A DNA stretch of 64,000 bases from assembly GCA_041678045.1 (NCBI GenBank), contig JBAYOV010000001.1:100947-164946 (forward strand). The letters are read 5' to 3'. This DNA comes from UBA2357 sp041678045. Its GTDB lineage: Bacteria; Pseudomonadota; Gammaproteobacteria; Burkholderiales; Rhodocyclaceae. Shown here piece after piece: positions 1-7,634 of this stretch. Every line of letters begins with the position of its first letter. The stretch's first letter is position 1. The notes beneath the pieces were generated by a model. The model saw only the letters and a program-made list of their open reading frames with translations, was not told the DNA's origin and did not search any database. The position numbers and the translations under genes are program-made.

Positions 1-1482
1 GTCGCCCAGGTCGATGCGGCGTTCGAGCTCGTCGATGAGCTTGCGGGTCAGGCGCAGGCTGTCGCCGACGCCGTCCAGGTCGTCGAGCAGCAGGGCAAAC
101 TGGTCTGCCCCGACGCGTGCCGCCACATCGCCCTGGCGCACGCACTTGCGCAGACGCTGGGCAATTTCCTTCAGCACACGGTCGCCCGCCGCGTGCCCGA
201 AGCTGTCGTTGACCAGATGGAAGCGTTCCAGATTCACCATCACCAGCGCAAAGCTGAAACTGTCGCTGCGTTGCTGGCGGCCCAGGCTGGTGTTCAGGTG
301 CTCCTGCAGCAGTACCTGATTGGGCAGGTCGGTGAGCCGGTCGTGCAGCGCATCGTGCATGAGCTGGGCTTCGGCCCGCTTGCGCTTCTGGATGTCGGCT
401 ACCGATCCGACCATGCGGAAGGCCTTGCCGTCCGCATCGCGCTGGGCAATGCCGCGAATCAGCACCCAGCGCATGCCGCCCTGGCGTAGTTGTACGCGGA
501 ATTCGCATTCGAACTGCTGGGTGTAGCCTTTCAGGTGGGCCACCAGCTGTTCGCGGTAGCGGCCACGGTCGGAGGCCGGCATGCAGGACAGCATTTCCCC
601 GTTGCTCAGGTGCTCGCTGTTGCCCGGCAGGTCGAGGATTTCGCGAAAACGCTCGGACACGAAGATGCTGCCGCTGCGAACGTTCCAGTCCCACAGCCCG
701 TCGTTGGCGCCACGCATGGCCAGCGCATAGCGTTCCTCGCTGGCATACAGGCGCTCGGCGGTGAGCCGCAGTTCGCCCACGTGGTCCTGCAGGGTTTCGG
801 CCATCAGGTTGAAGTGGTGGGAGACGCGGGCCAGTTCGTCACTGCCCTTCACCTCGATACGATGCGCCAGCCGGCCCTCGGCGATGGCGCGGCTGCCTTC
901 GAGCAGGCGCCCCAGGTTGCGGGTGAGAAAGTAGCCGATGGTCGACAGCAGGATCAGGGTCAGTGCAATCTCGATGGCCGCAATCATCGCGCCCTGACCC
1001 AGAATGGCCTTGCGCGCCTGCGCCAGGGTGGCGCCGGAGACGCCGAACTGGATGAAACCCACCTCGTTGCCCTTCAGCAGGAAGGGCGCGCGCATGTGCA
1101 TCAGGGTCCGGCGCGGAGCGATGCGCAGCAGGCGCAGGTCGCCGTCGCTGTCGGGCAGGGTGGCGTCGTCGGCCTTTCCCGCACTGACCAGCAGCGATTC
1201 GTCGCTGCGCCCGATGCGTACATATACCAGACCTTCTTCGGCATCGGCGAGCAATTCTCCCAGCATGTCCTGGAGTGCGTCATAGCGATCCAGTTCGCCG
1301 TACGTAGTGGCCATCGAATGCAGCATGGCGGCATTTTGGCCGACCATGGTGTTCATGCTGGCGTCAATGGCCTCGTTCATCAGGCGCACGCTGTTGAAGA
1401 TCAGCAGGGTCAACAGGAACACCTGCACCAGGGTACTGGCGAACAGCAGTCTCAGGCGGATGGACGATCGCAATGGTATCAA
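1..1482 (-). CDS. Membrane-bound PAS-GGDEF signalling protein (C-terminus outside window)
   Basis: The minus strand is open from about 1490 to the window edge. Reading from the N-terminus there is a hydrophobic helix (VQVFLLTLLIF), a variable periplasmic sensor stretch, a second helix (IEIALTLILLSTIGYFL), a HAMP-like region (RAIAEGRLAHRIEVKGSDEL), a PAS domain (RYALAMRGANDGLWDWNVRSG) and a GGDEF domain opening with HDALHDRLTDLPN. The GGDEF signature is degenerate, RVGADQF, at about 97-117. Such divergent sites often occur in composite proteins with an EAL domain downstream, which would lie outside the window, so c-di-GMP synthesis should not be assumed. No in-frame ATG precedes the first helix. 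I chose the TTG at 1482, which has an AAGG about 11 bases upstream; TTGs at 1491 and 1473 are alternatives. The gene reads in the same direction as olsB-olsA. Confidence 0.82.
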   Translation of the reverse strand, partial: MIPLRSSIRLRLLFASTLVQVFLLTLLIFNSVRLMNEAIDASMNTMVGQNAAMLHSMATTYGELDRYDALQDMLGELLADAEEGLVYVRIGRSDESLLVSAGKADDATLPDSDGDLRLLRIAPRRTLMHMRAPFLLKGNEVGFIQFGVSGATLAQARKAILGQGAMIAAIEIALTLILLSTIGYFLTRNLGRLLEGSRAIAEGRLAHRIEVKGSDELARVSHHFNLMAETLQDHVGELRLTAERLYASEERYALAMRGANDGLWDWNVRSGSIFVSERFREILDLPGNSEHLSNGEMLSCMPASDRGRYREQLVAHLKGYTQQFECEFRVQLRQGGMRWVLIRGIAQRDADGKAFRMVGSVADIQKRKRAEAQLMHDALHDRLTDLPNQVLLQEHLNTSLGRQQRSDSFSFALVMVNLERFHLVNDSFGHAAGDRVLKEIAQRLRKCVRQGDVAARVGADQFALLLDDLDGVGDSLRLTRKLIDELERRIDLGD

Positions 1483-1592
1483 GACGTACAATGCCTTATG
1501 GGTGGATCGTGCATTGTGCCGCGAAATGCCATGATTGTGCAGGGGGAGTTATGCTGCAATGCAGCGGTATATCGAAAGTAGCACTGCGAATA

Positions 1593-1643
1593 ATCCGGAA
1601 GTTATCCGGATTTCATGAATTCATGCGTCAATGAATTCATGAA
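1593..1643. repeat. Cluster of palindromes between olsA and the GGDEF gene
   Basis: Positions 1612-1624 (TTCATGAATTCAT) and 1631-1643 form a perfect 13-bp inverted repeat around a 6-base spacer. Each arm is itself largely palindromic, with ATGAATTCAT at 1615-1624 and 1631-1640. Next to it, ATCCGGA occurs twice as a direct repeat at 1593-1599 and 1604-1610, each copy containing the palindrome TCCGGA. The large repeat overlaps the olsA stop codon and lies 110-160 bases upstream of the GGDEF start. There is no U-tract in the direction of transcription, so an operator or RNA hairpin is as plausible as a terminator. Confidence 0.6.
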
Positions 1644-2473
1644 TGACTTTCTTGGCCTGTTCCGCAGTCGGGGGCCTGCGCGGTCACGGACTGGATGATC
1701 GCGTCGCGGGCCTGGGTGGCCAGATCGCGGCGGTGTGTGCCGTTGCCGGTGGGCAGCGGGGCATGGACGGTGCAGTCGGCCACCAGCCCTCGGGCCGAGA
1801 CGATGGTGAGCAGTGACGCCAGCAGGCTGGTGTCGCCCACATAGGCAGGCGCCTGGCTGCGCAGGCCGCTGGCGTCGTGATAGCGCAGCGCCAGCGGCTG
1901 AACCGGGTGGCCGCAGGCGATGGCCGGCTGCAGCAGGGCGGCGTGAAAGTGCAGCACCTGGCTGCCGTCGGTGGTGGTGCCTTCGGGAAACACCGCCACA
2001 TGGGTGCCGGCATCGAGCAGGGCGGCGATCCGGCCATTCACGATCCTGGCGTGGCCGCGACTGCCGCGCATCAGGAACACGGTGTCGTTGCGTGCGGCCA
2101 GCCAGCCGATCAGCGGCCACTGGCGCACTTCGGCCTTGGAGACGAAGGCTGCCGGGGTGAGCGCATTGATCACGAAGATGTCCAGCCAAGAGATGTGATT
2201 GGCCACCAGCATGCAGCCGGCTTCGGGGGAATGGCCGCGATGGCGCAGCCGCACCCCGACGCTGTGCAGCAGGCTGACCGACCAGCGCTGCCGCAGGCGC
2301 TGCCGCCCGCGCGGTGAAGTGAATGGAAACACCAGCAGGGCGGTGAGCCCCCCCCACAGCAGCACCCATGCGAGGCGCAGCAGGCGCCATGCACGCAGCG
2401 GCCGGGAGGCCGGCTGCACGAGGGGGGGCGTAGTTTCAGCGGTGGGCAGGGTGCGTTCGACGGGGGCGTGCAA
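1637..2473 (-). CDS. olsA: 1-acyl-glycerol-3-phosphate acyltransferase family, probable lyso-ornithine lipid acyltransferase
   Basis: This is a PlsC-family O-acyltransferase of about 278 residues. It has an N-terminal membrane helix (LAWVLLWGGLTALLVFPF), the catalytic HX4D motif in ANHISWLDIF and the acceptor-site motif FPEGTTTDGS. It begins 3 bases after the olsB stop, so the two form a two-gene operon. That pairing suggests it adds the second, ester-linked acyl chain to lyso-ornithine lipid, although PlsC-family enzymes can also acylate lysophosphatidate. The frame stays open far upstream inside olsB. I chose the TTG at 2473 because no ATG lies between the olsB stop and the conserved region; the exact start is uncertain. 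The C-terminus ends inside a perfect inverted repeat. Confidence 0.78.
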   Translation of the reverse strand: MHAPVERTLPTAETTPPLVQPASRPLRAWRLLRLAWVLLWGGLTALLVFPFTSPRGRQRLRQRWSVSLLHSVGVRLRHRGHSPEAGCMLVANHISWLDIFVINALTPAAFVSKAEVRQWPLIGWLAARNDTVFLMRGSRGHARIVNGRIAALLDAGTHVAVFPEGTTTDGSQVLHFHAALLQPAIACGHPVQPLALRYHDASGLRSQAPAYVGDTSLLASLLTIVSARGLVADCTVHAPLPTGNGTHRRDLATQARDAIIQSVTAQAPDCGTGQESHS

Positions 2474-2475
2474 GC

Positions 2476-3234
2476 TCAGTCCTGTGTGTCCAGAAAATGC
2501 CGGGCGTACTTCTGATCGATCCGGCTCATCGGCATCAGGATCGGCAGATCGGCGGTGTTGAAGTCCGGGTCCCAGGCCGGGGCGCCGCACATCCAGGCCC
2601 CTGCCCGCAGATAGCCCTTGATCAGCGGCGGGGCGCTCGGATGCAGGTCCTGGCGCAGGCGCTCCAGCGGCAGCGGATGGCGCGGGAAGACATGATATTC
2701 CAGCGGAGCGAGGTGTTCGTCGCGCAGGCGATTATACAGACTGGCTGCAAGGTGTCCGCCATCGGCCATGCTGACCGAGGCGCAGCCGATCAGGTAGTCG
2801 TAGGCATTGTCCTGCATGTAGCGCGCCAGTCCCGACCACAGCAGGGAGATCACCGCGCCGGTGCGGTAGTCCGCATCGATGCAGGAGCGGCCGATCTCGA
2901 CCATGCGGCTGCGCAGATGCTGCAGGCGGGTGAGGTCGAATTCGTTCTCGGTGTAGTAACCGCCGATGCGCCGTGCTGCGGACGGAGACAGGATGCGGTA
3001 GGTGCCGACGATGCGTCCGGCCTGTTCGTCGCGCACGATCAGATGTTCGCAGAAGGGGTCGTAGATGTCCCGGTCCACGCCCGGGGTGCGACCGGGGAGC
3101 CGGGCGCCCATTTCTTCGGCAAATACCCGGTAGCGCAGTTTCTGTGCTTCGAGCACTTCGGTTTCGCAGGCGGCCAGTGCGACATGGAGCTTGCGGCGGG
3201 GACGGAGAAATCGTTGCTGTTCGGTGTGGAGCAT
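2476..3234 (-). CDS. olsB: L-ornithine N(alpha)-acyltransferase (lyso-ornithine lipid synthase)
   Basis: This is a GNAT-fold acyltransferase of the OlsB/hemolysin-related family, about 252 residues. It carries characteristic stretches such as LRYRVFAEEMGAR, DPFCEHLIVRD, VGTYRILSP and EIGRSCIDADYRTGAVISLLWSGL. OlsB transfers a 3-hydroxyacyl group from ACP to the alpha-amino group of ornithine, the first step of ornithine lipid synthesis, and the PlsC-like gene directly downstream supplies the second. I chose the ATG at 3234, which has GAGG six bases upstream; an ATG four codons earlier (3246) is also possible. Ornithine lipids replace phospholipids under phosphate limitation in many proteobacteria. 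I did not find an obvious pho box upstream. Confidence 0.85.
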   Translation of the reverse strand: MLHTEQQRFLRPRRKLHVALAACETEVLEAQKLRYRVFAEEMGARLPGRTPGVDRDIYDPFCEHLIVRDEQAGRIVGTYRILSPSAARRIGGYYTENEFDLTRLQHLRSRMVEIGRSCIDADYRTGAVISLLWSGLARYMQDNAYDYLIGCASVSMADGGHLAASLYNRLRDEHLAPLEYHVFPRHPLPLERLRQDLHPSAPPLIKGYLRAGAWMCGAPAWDPDFNTADLPILMPMSRIDQKYARHFLDTQD

Positions 3235-3372
3235 GGCGGGCCTCATGATGTCCAGGTGAAGCCATTGTGTTGAGGCCCGGTTGCAGTGCCGTGAAGCGGC
3301 GATTACGCCGGCGTTACGCGACAGCCGTCGGTGCGGCGAACCGGCAGGCGGGCGGGGTGGCGGCCGATTCCC

Positions 3373-3378
3373 TATAAT
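3373..3378 (+). promoter_or_regulatory. -10 element (TATAAT) upstream of the PfkB kinase gene
   Basis: A perfect TATAAT followed by CGCG lies 36 bases before the kinase ATG. No convincing -35 is visible at 16-18 bases upstream, where the sequence is very GC-rich. The divergent olsB start is about 140 bases away. Confidence 0.55.
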
Positions 3379-3413
3379 CGCGTTTTTCATGTTTACTCCG
3401 ACGAGGCTGCGCG

Positions 3414-4346
3414 ATGTCTATTCTGGTATGTGGTTCATTGGCTTACGACACAATCATGGTCTTTCCCGACCGCTTCAAGAACCATATCCTGCCCGAGCAG
3501 ATACACATCCTGAACGTGGCCTTCATGGTGCCCGACATGCGCCGCGAGTTCGGCGGATGTGCCGGCAACATCGGCTACAACCTGGGGCTGCTGGGAGCGA
3601 GCCCGCTGATCATGGCCACCGTCGGGGACGATGCGGCGAGCTATCTCGAACGCCTGGATGCGCTGGGCCTGCGCCGCAACCATGTGAAGCTGGTGCCTTA
3701 CACCTATACCGCGCAGGCCTTCATCACCACGGACCTTGACGACAACCAGATCACCGCCTTTCATCCGGGGGCGATGCTGCAGTCGCACCTGAACCGCGTG
3801 GATGATGCGCGTGGCGTGACGCTGGGCATCGTCGCGCCCGACGGCAAGGAGGGCATGCTGGGTCATGTCGAGCGCTTTGCCGCGAACCGGATTCCCTTCG
3901 TGTTCGACCCCGGTCAGGGCTTGCCGATGTTCGGTGGGGTGGAGTTGCTGGAGTGCCTGAGCCAGGCAACCTATTGCACGCTGAACGACTACGAAGCCCG
4001 TCTGGTGTGCGAAAAGACCGGCCACAGCATCGAGCAGATCGCGGCGATGGTCGATGCATTGGTGGTGACCATGGGCGCACAGGGTTCGCACATTCATGTG
4101 GACGGCCGGGTGATCGAGATTCCCGGCGTGAAGCCGGATGCGGTGGTGGACCCCACCGGATGCGGGGACGCTTACCGGGCAGGGCTGCTGCACGGCATCG
4201 AACAGGGCTGGGACTGGGAGAAGACCGGACGCCTGGCTTCGCTGATGGGCTCGCTCAAGGTGGCCAGCCGGGGCGGGCAGAACCACACCCCCTCAAGGGA
4301 CGAGATCGCCCGGCGGTTTGAAGAGGCTTTTGATCAGGCGCTTTGA
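3414..4346 (+). CDS. PfkB-family carbohydrate/nucleoside kinase
   Basis: A 310-residue ribokinase-fold protein. The N-terminal signature is FGGCAGNIGYNLGLLGA (about 46-62). The C-terminal PfkB signature is VDPTGCGDAYRAGLLHG, with D252 as the predicted catalytic base and the GCGD anion hole before it. It should phosphorylate a hydroxyl of a sugar or nucleoside using ATP; the family is often annotated adenosine kinase-like, but the substrate cannot be read from sequence. It stands alone, with a consensus -10 upstream, divergent from olsB and followed by the darTG locus 40 bases later. Confidence 0.85.
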   Translation: MSILVCGSLAYDTIMVFPDRFKNHILPEQIHILNVAFMVPDMRREFGGCAGNIGYNLGLLGASPLIMATVGDDAASYLERLDALGLRRNHVKLVPYTYTAQAFITTDLDDNQITAFHPGAMLQSHLNRVDDARGVTLGIVAPDGKEGMLGHVERFAANRIPFVFDPGQGLPMFGGVELLECLSQATYCTLNDYEARLVCEKTGHSIEQIAAMVDALVVTMGAQGSHIHVDGRVIEIPGVKPDAVVDPTGCGDAYRAGLLHGIEQGWDWEKTGRLASLMGSLKVASRGGQNHTPSRDEIARRFEEAFDQAL

Positions 4347-4371
4347 TCAAGCCATAGAGATAACAGAAACC

Positions 4372-4383
4372 GGGGATCAGACC
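4372..4383 (+). repeat. Left copy of imperfect inverted repeat flanking darTG
   Basis: GGGGATCAGACC lies just after the kinase gene and before the darT leader. Its near-reverse complement, GGTCTGACCCC, lies at 6194-6204 across the darG stop codon. The pair differs by one inserted base and encloses the whole toxin-antitoxin locus. Confidence 0.45.
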
Positions 4384-4388
4384 GAACG

Positions 4389-4490
4389 ATGCCACCCACC
4401 AAAATGACGCTTGCCCGCCTGGAAAGTCTGCCGCTTGCGACCTGCTGCGATCTGCTCAAGGTCGAAGAGCCCAAAGCTGTCGATGGCTAA
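4389..4490 (+). pseudogene. 33-codon ORF resembling an HsdM N-terminus, upstream of darT
   Basis: A short ORF starts at ATG 4389 and ends with TAA at 4488-4490, overlapping the first codons of darT. Its first part, MTLARLESLPLA, resembles the start of type I restriction methyltransferase HsdM subunits (from memory, MTLA-LE-LLFTA-D-LR-), after which the similarity stops. DarTG loci are often found with type I restriction-modification genes, so this may be a residue of an hsdM gene cut off by recombination. It could equally be a small leader peptide translated into darT. The assignment rests on a dozen residues. Confidence 0.3.
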
Positions 4491-5136
4491 CCTCTATCCC
4501 AGCCTCAATCCGAATAAGGCGCTGATCTGGCGTATCGTGCACCGCGAAAATTTGCTGTGGGTGCTGGACAACGGATTGCACTGCGGTAACAGCGCAGTCA
4601 AGGCTCCCGGATGGATCAACATCGGCAACCCGGAACTGACCGAAAAGCGCGCTCATCATCCGGTGCCGCTGCCTCCGGGCGGTTGTCTCAATGACTATGT
4701 GCCGTTCTACTTCACGCCCTTTTCGCCCATGTTGCGCAATATCCATACCGGCTGGGGCGGCATCCAGAAGCGACGCAATGAGGATATCGTGATTCTGGTG
4801 TCCGGTCTGCACCACGTTGCCCGGCTGGGCTTGCAGTTCCTGTTCACCGACAGCCATGCCTATTACCAGTGGGCAAATTACTATGCGGACCTGGACGACC
4901 TCGACAGGATCGACTGGCCCCTGCTGCAGCGCAGAGACTTCAAACGCGATGCGGAAGACCCGGCCAAGTTCGAGCGCTATCAGGCCGAGGCGTTGATTCA
5001 CCGGCACTTGCCGGTGGTCGGACTTCTCGGCATTGTGTGCTACACAGAGGCATTGAAACAACGCATCGGGCAAGAGATTCAGGCCCGCAACCTGAGTCTG
5101 ACGGTTCACGCCCGAACAGGGTGGTACTTTTCATGA
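4483..5136 (+). CDS. darT: DarT, DNA ADP-ribosyltransferase toxin (DUF4433)
   Basis: A 217-residue DarT-family toxin. The family uses NAD+ to ADP-ribosylate thymidine bases in single-stranded DNA, blocking replication, and acts in anti-phage defence together with DarG. I chose ATG 4483 because MANLYPSLNPNKALIWRIVH is the usual N-terminus; an in-frame ATG 24 codons earlier (4411) adds non-conserved sequence. Likely NAD+/catalytic residues are H20, R56 (ELTEKRAHHP) and E169 (QAEALIHRHLP), with the region PFYFTPFSPML between. All appear intact, so the toxin is probably active. Its stop overlaps the darG start as ATGA, which should keep toxin and antitoxin translation coupled. Confidence 0.9.
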   Translation: MANLYPSLNPNKALIWRIVHRENLLWVLDNGLHCGNSAVKAPGWINIGNPELTEKRAHHPVPLPPGGCLNDYVPFYFTPFSPMLRNIHTGWGGIQKRRNEDIVILVSGLHHVARLGLQFLFTDSHAYYQWANYYADLDDLDRIDWPLLQRRDFKRDAEDPAKFERYQAEALIHRHLPVVGLLGIVCYTEALKQRIGQEIQARNLSLTVHARTGWYFS

Positions 5137-6200
5137 TCACGTTCACTCAAGGCAATTTGCTGGAGGCCCGCACCGAGGCGCTGGTCAACACGGTCAACAC
5201 CGTCGGGGTGATGGGTAAGGGCATCGCGCTGATGTTCAAGGAGCGATTCGCGGAGAACTTCCGCCTCTATGCCGCAGCTTGCAAGGCCAAGAAAGTGCAG
5301 ACCGGCCAGATGTTTGTGACGGAGGTGGCAGAACTGGATGGCCCTCGCTGGATCGTCAACTTTCCCACCAAGCAGCACTGGCGTGCGCCGTCGCGCATGG
5401 AGTGGGTGGTCGAGGGTTTGCAGGATTTACGGCGCTTTCTGGTGCAGCAGAACGTCCACTCCATCGCCATCCCACCACTGGGTGCGGGCAATGGTGGTCT
5501 GGAGTGGGTTGAGGTGTGCGAGCAAATCAAACAGGCGCTGGGCGATCTGGACATCGATATCCTGGTATTCGAGCCCACCAAGCAGTACCAGAACGTGGCC
5601 AAGCGCGCTGGCGTTGAGAAACTGACGCCCGCCCGTGCGCTGATTGCCGAACTGGTACGCCGCTACTGGGTGCTGGGCATGGAGTGCAGCTTGCTTGAAA
5701 TCCAGAAACTGGCGTGGTTTCTGGAGCGCGCCATCGAGCGTTACAACCCGGGCGACAACCCGCTGAATCTGAAGTTTGTGGCGCACAAGTACGGGCCCTA
5801 CGCTAACCGTCTCGATCATTTGTTGAACGATCTGGATGGTAGCTATCTGCACTCCGAAAAACGCATCAGCGATGCCAGTCCGACGGATGTGATTTGGTTC
5901 GACGATGAGCGCAAGGGCTTCGTTCAGACCTATCTCAAGAGCGAAGCTGAAGCCTACGCGCAGGCACTTGAATCCACTGCGACGCTTATCGATGGCTTTG
6001 AATCGCCCTTTGGTCTGGAACTGCTGGCTACGGTGGACTGGTTACTGATCCGTGAAGGTGTGGCGCCCAATATACCGGCCGTACGCGAAGGGCTCCGTCA
6101 CTGGCGAGGCGGTCCGGATGCCGCCGCTCGCAAGGGTCGCCTTTTCGACGACCGGGCGCTGGGCATTGCTCTGGAGCGCTTGAAAACAGGCTGGGTCTGA
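5133..6200 (+). CDS. darG: DarG, macrodomain antitoxin (DNA ADP-ribosylglycohydrolase)
   Basis: A 355-residue antitoxin. The N-terminal macrodomain (about 1-155) has the typical GNLLEARTEALVNTVNTVG start, a GVMGKGIALMFKERF loop, and IPPLGAGNGGLEW as the ribose-binding loop. The macrodomain removes ADP-ribose from DNA. The C-terminal half (from about 170, RALIAELVRRYWVLGMECS, through KYGPYANRLDHLLNDLDG) matches the DarG C-terminal domain that directly blocks DarT. The length is normal. The gene starts on ATGA overlapping the darT stop and ends in the right copy of the inverted repeat. By eye, the pair looks somewhat less GC-rich than the flanking core genes, consistent with acquisition by transfer. 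Confidence 0.92.
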   Translation: MITFTQGNLLEARTEALVNTVNTVGVMGKGIALMFKERFAENFRLYAAACKAKKVQTGQMFVTEVAELDGPRWIVNFPTKQHWRAPSRMEWVVEGLQDLRRFLVQQNVHSIAIPPLGAGNGGLEWVEVCEQIKQALGDLDIDILVFEPTKQYQNVAKRAGVEKLTPARALIAELVRRYWVLGMECSLLEIQKLAWFLERAIERYNPGDNPLNLKFVAHKYGPYANRLDHLLNDLDGSYLHSEKRISDASPTDVIWFDDERKGFVQTYLKSEAEAYAQALESTATLIDGFESPFGLELLATVDWLLIREGVAPNIPAVREGLRHWRGGPDAAARKGRLFDDRALGIALERLKTGWV

Positions 6201-6204
6201 CCCC
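6194..6204 (-). repeat. Right copy of imperfect inverted repeat flanking darTG
   Basis: GGTCTGACCCC includes the darG TGA and is the near-reverse complement of 4372-4383. The GGGGTCAGA-type core resembles sequences seen around REP/RAYT elements in proteobacteria (from memory), but no transposase is present here. Confidence 0.45.
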
Positions 6205-6223
6205 TCCCCCTTGTGGGAGAGGG
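6202..6223. terminator. GC-rich hairpin between convergent darG and the DUF3426 gene
   Basis: CCCTCCCCC and GGGAGAGGG pair around TTGT with one bulged A. GGAAAAAGAGG follows instead of a U-tract, so it is an imperfect intrinsic terminator or a REP-like unit. It sits between two converging genes. Confidence 0.45.
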
Positions 6224-6281
6224 CCGGAAAAAGAGGCCTCCCCAAACTTGACTTCACACTATTGAAGCCTGTGACTTCCTG

Positions 6282-7634
6282 TCAAGGATAAAACGCATAC
6301 ACCCGGTAGCCGGCGATGTTGTCCACGCCCTGGGTTTCCATGTGCAGCCGCAAGGCACGGGTCTGCCCGGGGGGCAGGCCGTGTGCGCGCTCGGTTGCGT
6401 CCTGCTGCCACTCTTCCGGGGCGATCACCCGGCGCACCACGGGGCGGTCTCGGGCGTCGGTGAGGGTCAGTTCCAGATGCGGATAGGCCATGGGATGGGC
6501 GGCCAGGTTGCGGATCAGGGCGTTGAATTCGTAGTGGCTGGGCTGGGCGGTGTCCCACTCCAGGTCTGAGGTTTCCACCGAAACATTGTCGATGTGCCTG
6601 GGCAGGGGCAGCTCGCAACCGATGTGTTCGCACAGCGACAGGGCCAGAGGGCGCAACTCCGGCCATTTTCGGGTCAGTTCGTCGCGGAACAGATAGGCGG
6701 CCTGCACCGTGAGCAGTCCGAGCAGGGTGCCGATGAGCAGGCCATGCAGCCAGCGCGTGCGGGGCGACACCGGGGGGCTGACCGGGCGATAGTTGTAAAG
6801 ATGCTCGTCGTCATCGTCCTCCTCGTGTGGAACGAAGCGTCCTGCAGTGCGGGGAGGCACTGCTCGTTCGGTCGGCTCGGTCGGTTCGCTGTCGGGGCGG
6901 GCGTCCGTGACCTTCGCAGGGCCTGCAGGTTCCGGCGAGACGGATTGGGGAGGAGCCGGTTCAGCACGCCGTTCGCTGTCGGGCAGGGGCGCGCGCTCGG
7001 CAGGCTCCTGTCTGTGTGGTCCATTGGCGGTGCCCTGCGTGCGCTCGGGCGGGTTTTCGGACGGCTCCAGTCGGGGCCAGCTGATGTTCCTTCTGCGACC
7101 GATGGGGGCCGGCGTGTAGTCATGCGACGTACCTGCCGGGGCAGGCTCCGGTGCAAGCGTGCGGAACGTCCCCGGGGCGCCGTCGGCCGTGCTGTCCTGC
7201 CTGCCGGGTGGGGGTGTCTGCGGTTCCCTGGCCTGCTCCGCCCAGCCCGGGGGGGCGGTGGCTTCCGGGTCGAAGTTCAGGCGTCGGGCGAAGTCGTCGA
7301 TCAGCCTGCGTGCCTGATTTCCGGAGATCGGTGCCGACTTGCCGGCGGGCGGCGGAAGATCGGGGACGCTGAAGTCGAGGGCGGCGTCGAGGGCGGCCAG
7401 TGTGTCGCGCTCGTCGCCGGTGTCGACGCTGTCCTGCTCTGCCGGCGCCATGTCCGCACGTATCTCGCCGAGCGGGGCCTGCTCGCGCACGGATGGGCCG
7501 CTCTCCATGAAATGCTCGCGCGCATTGAAGGGCTTGAGGCAGTGACCACAGCGGACCATGCCCTTGTGCGCAGCCAGATGCTCGGGCTTGACCCGGAAAA
7601 TGGTCTGGCAGGCGGGGCAGCGCACCATCATCAT
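6282..7634 (-). CDS. Zinc-ribbon, DUF3426 membrane protein of unknown function
   Basis: A 450-residue protein. The N-terminal MJ0042-type zinc ribbon has two CXXC pairs (C6/C9, C29/C32; CPACQTIFRV and CGHCLKPF). A long, low-complexity, Pro/Glu/Arg-rich linker follows (about 70-280). There is one membrane helix at about 292-312 (LHGLLIGTLLGLLTVQAAYLF), then a DUF3426 C-terminal domain in the periplasm (LEWDTAQPSHYEFNALIRNLA, GVDNIAGYRVYAFYP). The start ATG overlaps the prmA stop as ATGA, and two further ATGs follow immediately, so the start could be one or two codons later. The family commonly follows prmA in betaproteobacteria; its role is unknown. Confidence 0.8.
   Translation of the reverse strand: MMMVRCPACQTIFRVKPEHLAAHKGMVRCGHCLKPFNAREHFMESGPSVREQAPLGEIRADMAPAEQDSVDTGDERDTLAALDAALDFSVPDLPPPAGKSAPISGNQARRLIDDFARRLNFDPEATAPPGWAEQAREPQTPPPGRQDSTADGAPGTFRTLAPEPAPAGTSHDYTPAPIGRRRNISWPRLEPSENPPERTQGTANGPHRQEPAERAPLPDSERRAEPAPPQSVSPEPAGPAKVTDARPDSEPTEPTERAVPPRTAGRFVPHEEDDDDEHLYNYRPVSPPVSPRTRWLHGLLIGTLLGLLTVQAAYLFRDELTRKWPELRPLALSLCEHIGCELPLPRHIDNVSVETSDLEWDTAQPSHYEFNALIRNLAAHPMAYPHLELTLTDARDRPVVRRVIAPEEWQQDATERAHGLPPGQTRALRLHMETQGVDNIAGYRVYAFYP

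Noticed and set aside
490..1581. A plus-strand frame of 363 codons over the start of the window
   Set aside because: The minus strand carries a continuous membrane-PAS-GGDEF protein here, which explains the sequence.
7190..7300. Frameshift or extra gene in the Pro-rich middle of the DUF3426 protein
   Set aside because: The frame is continuous from zinc ribbon to C-terminal domain; such variable linkers are normal for this family.
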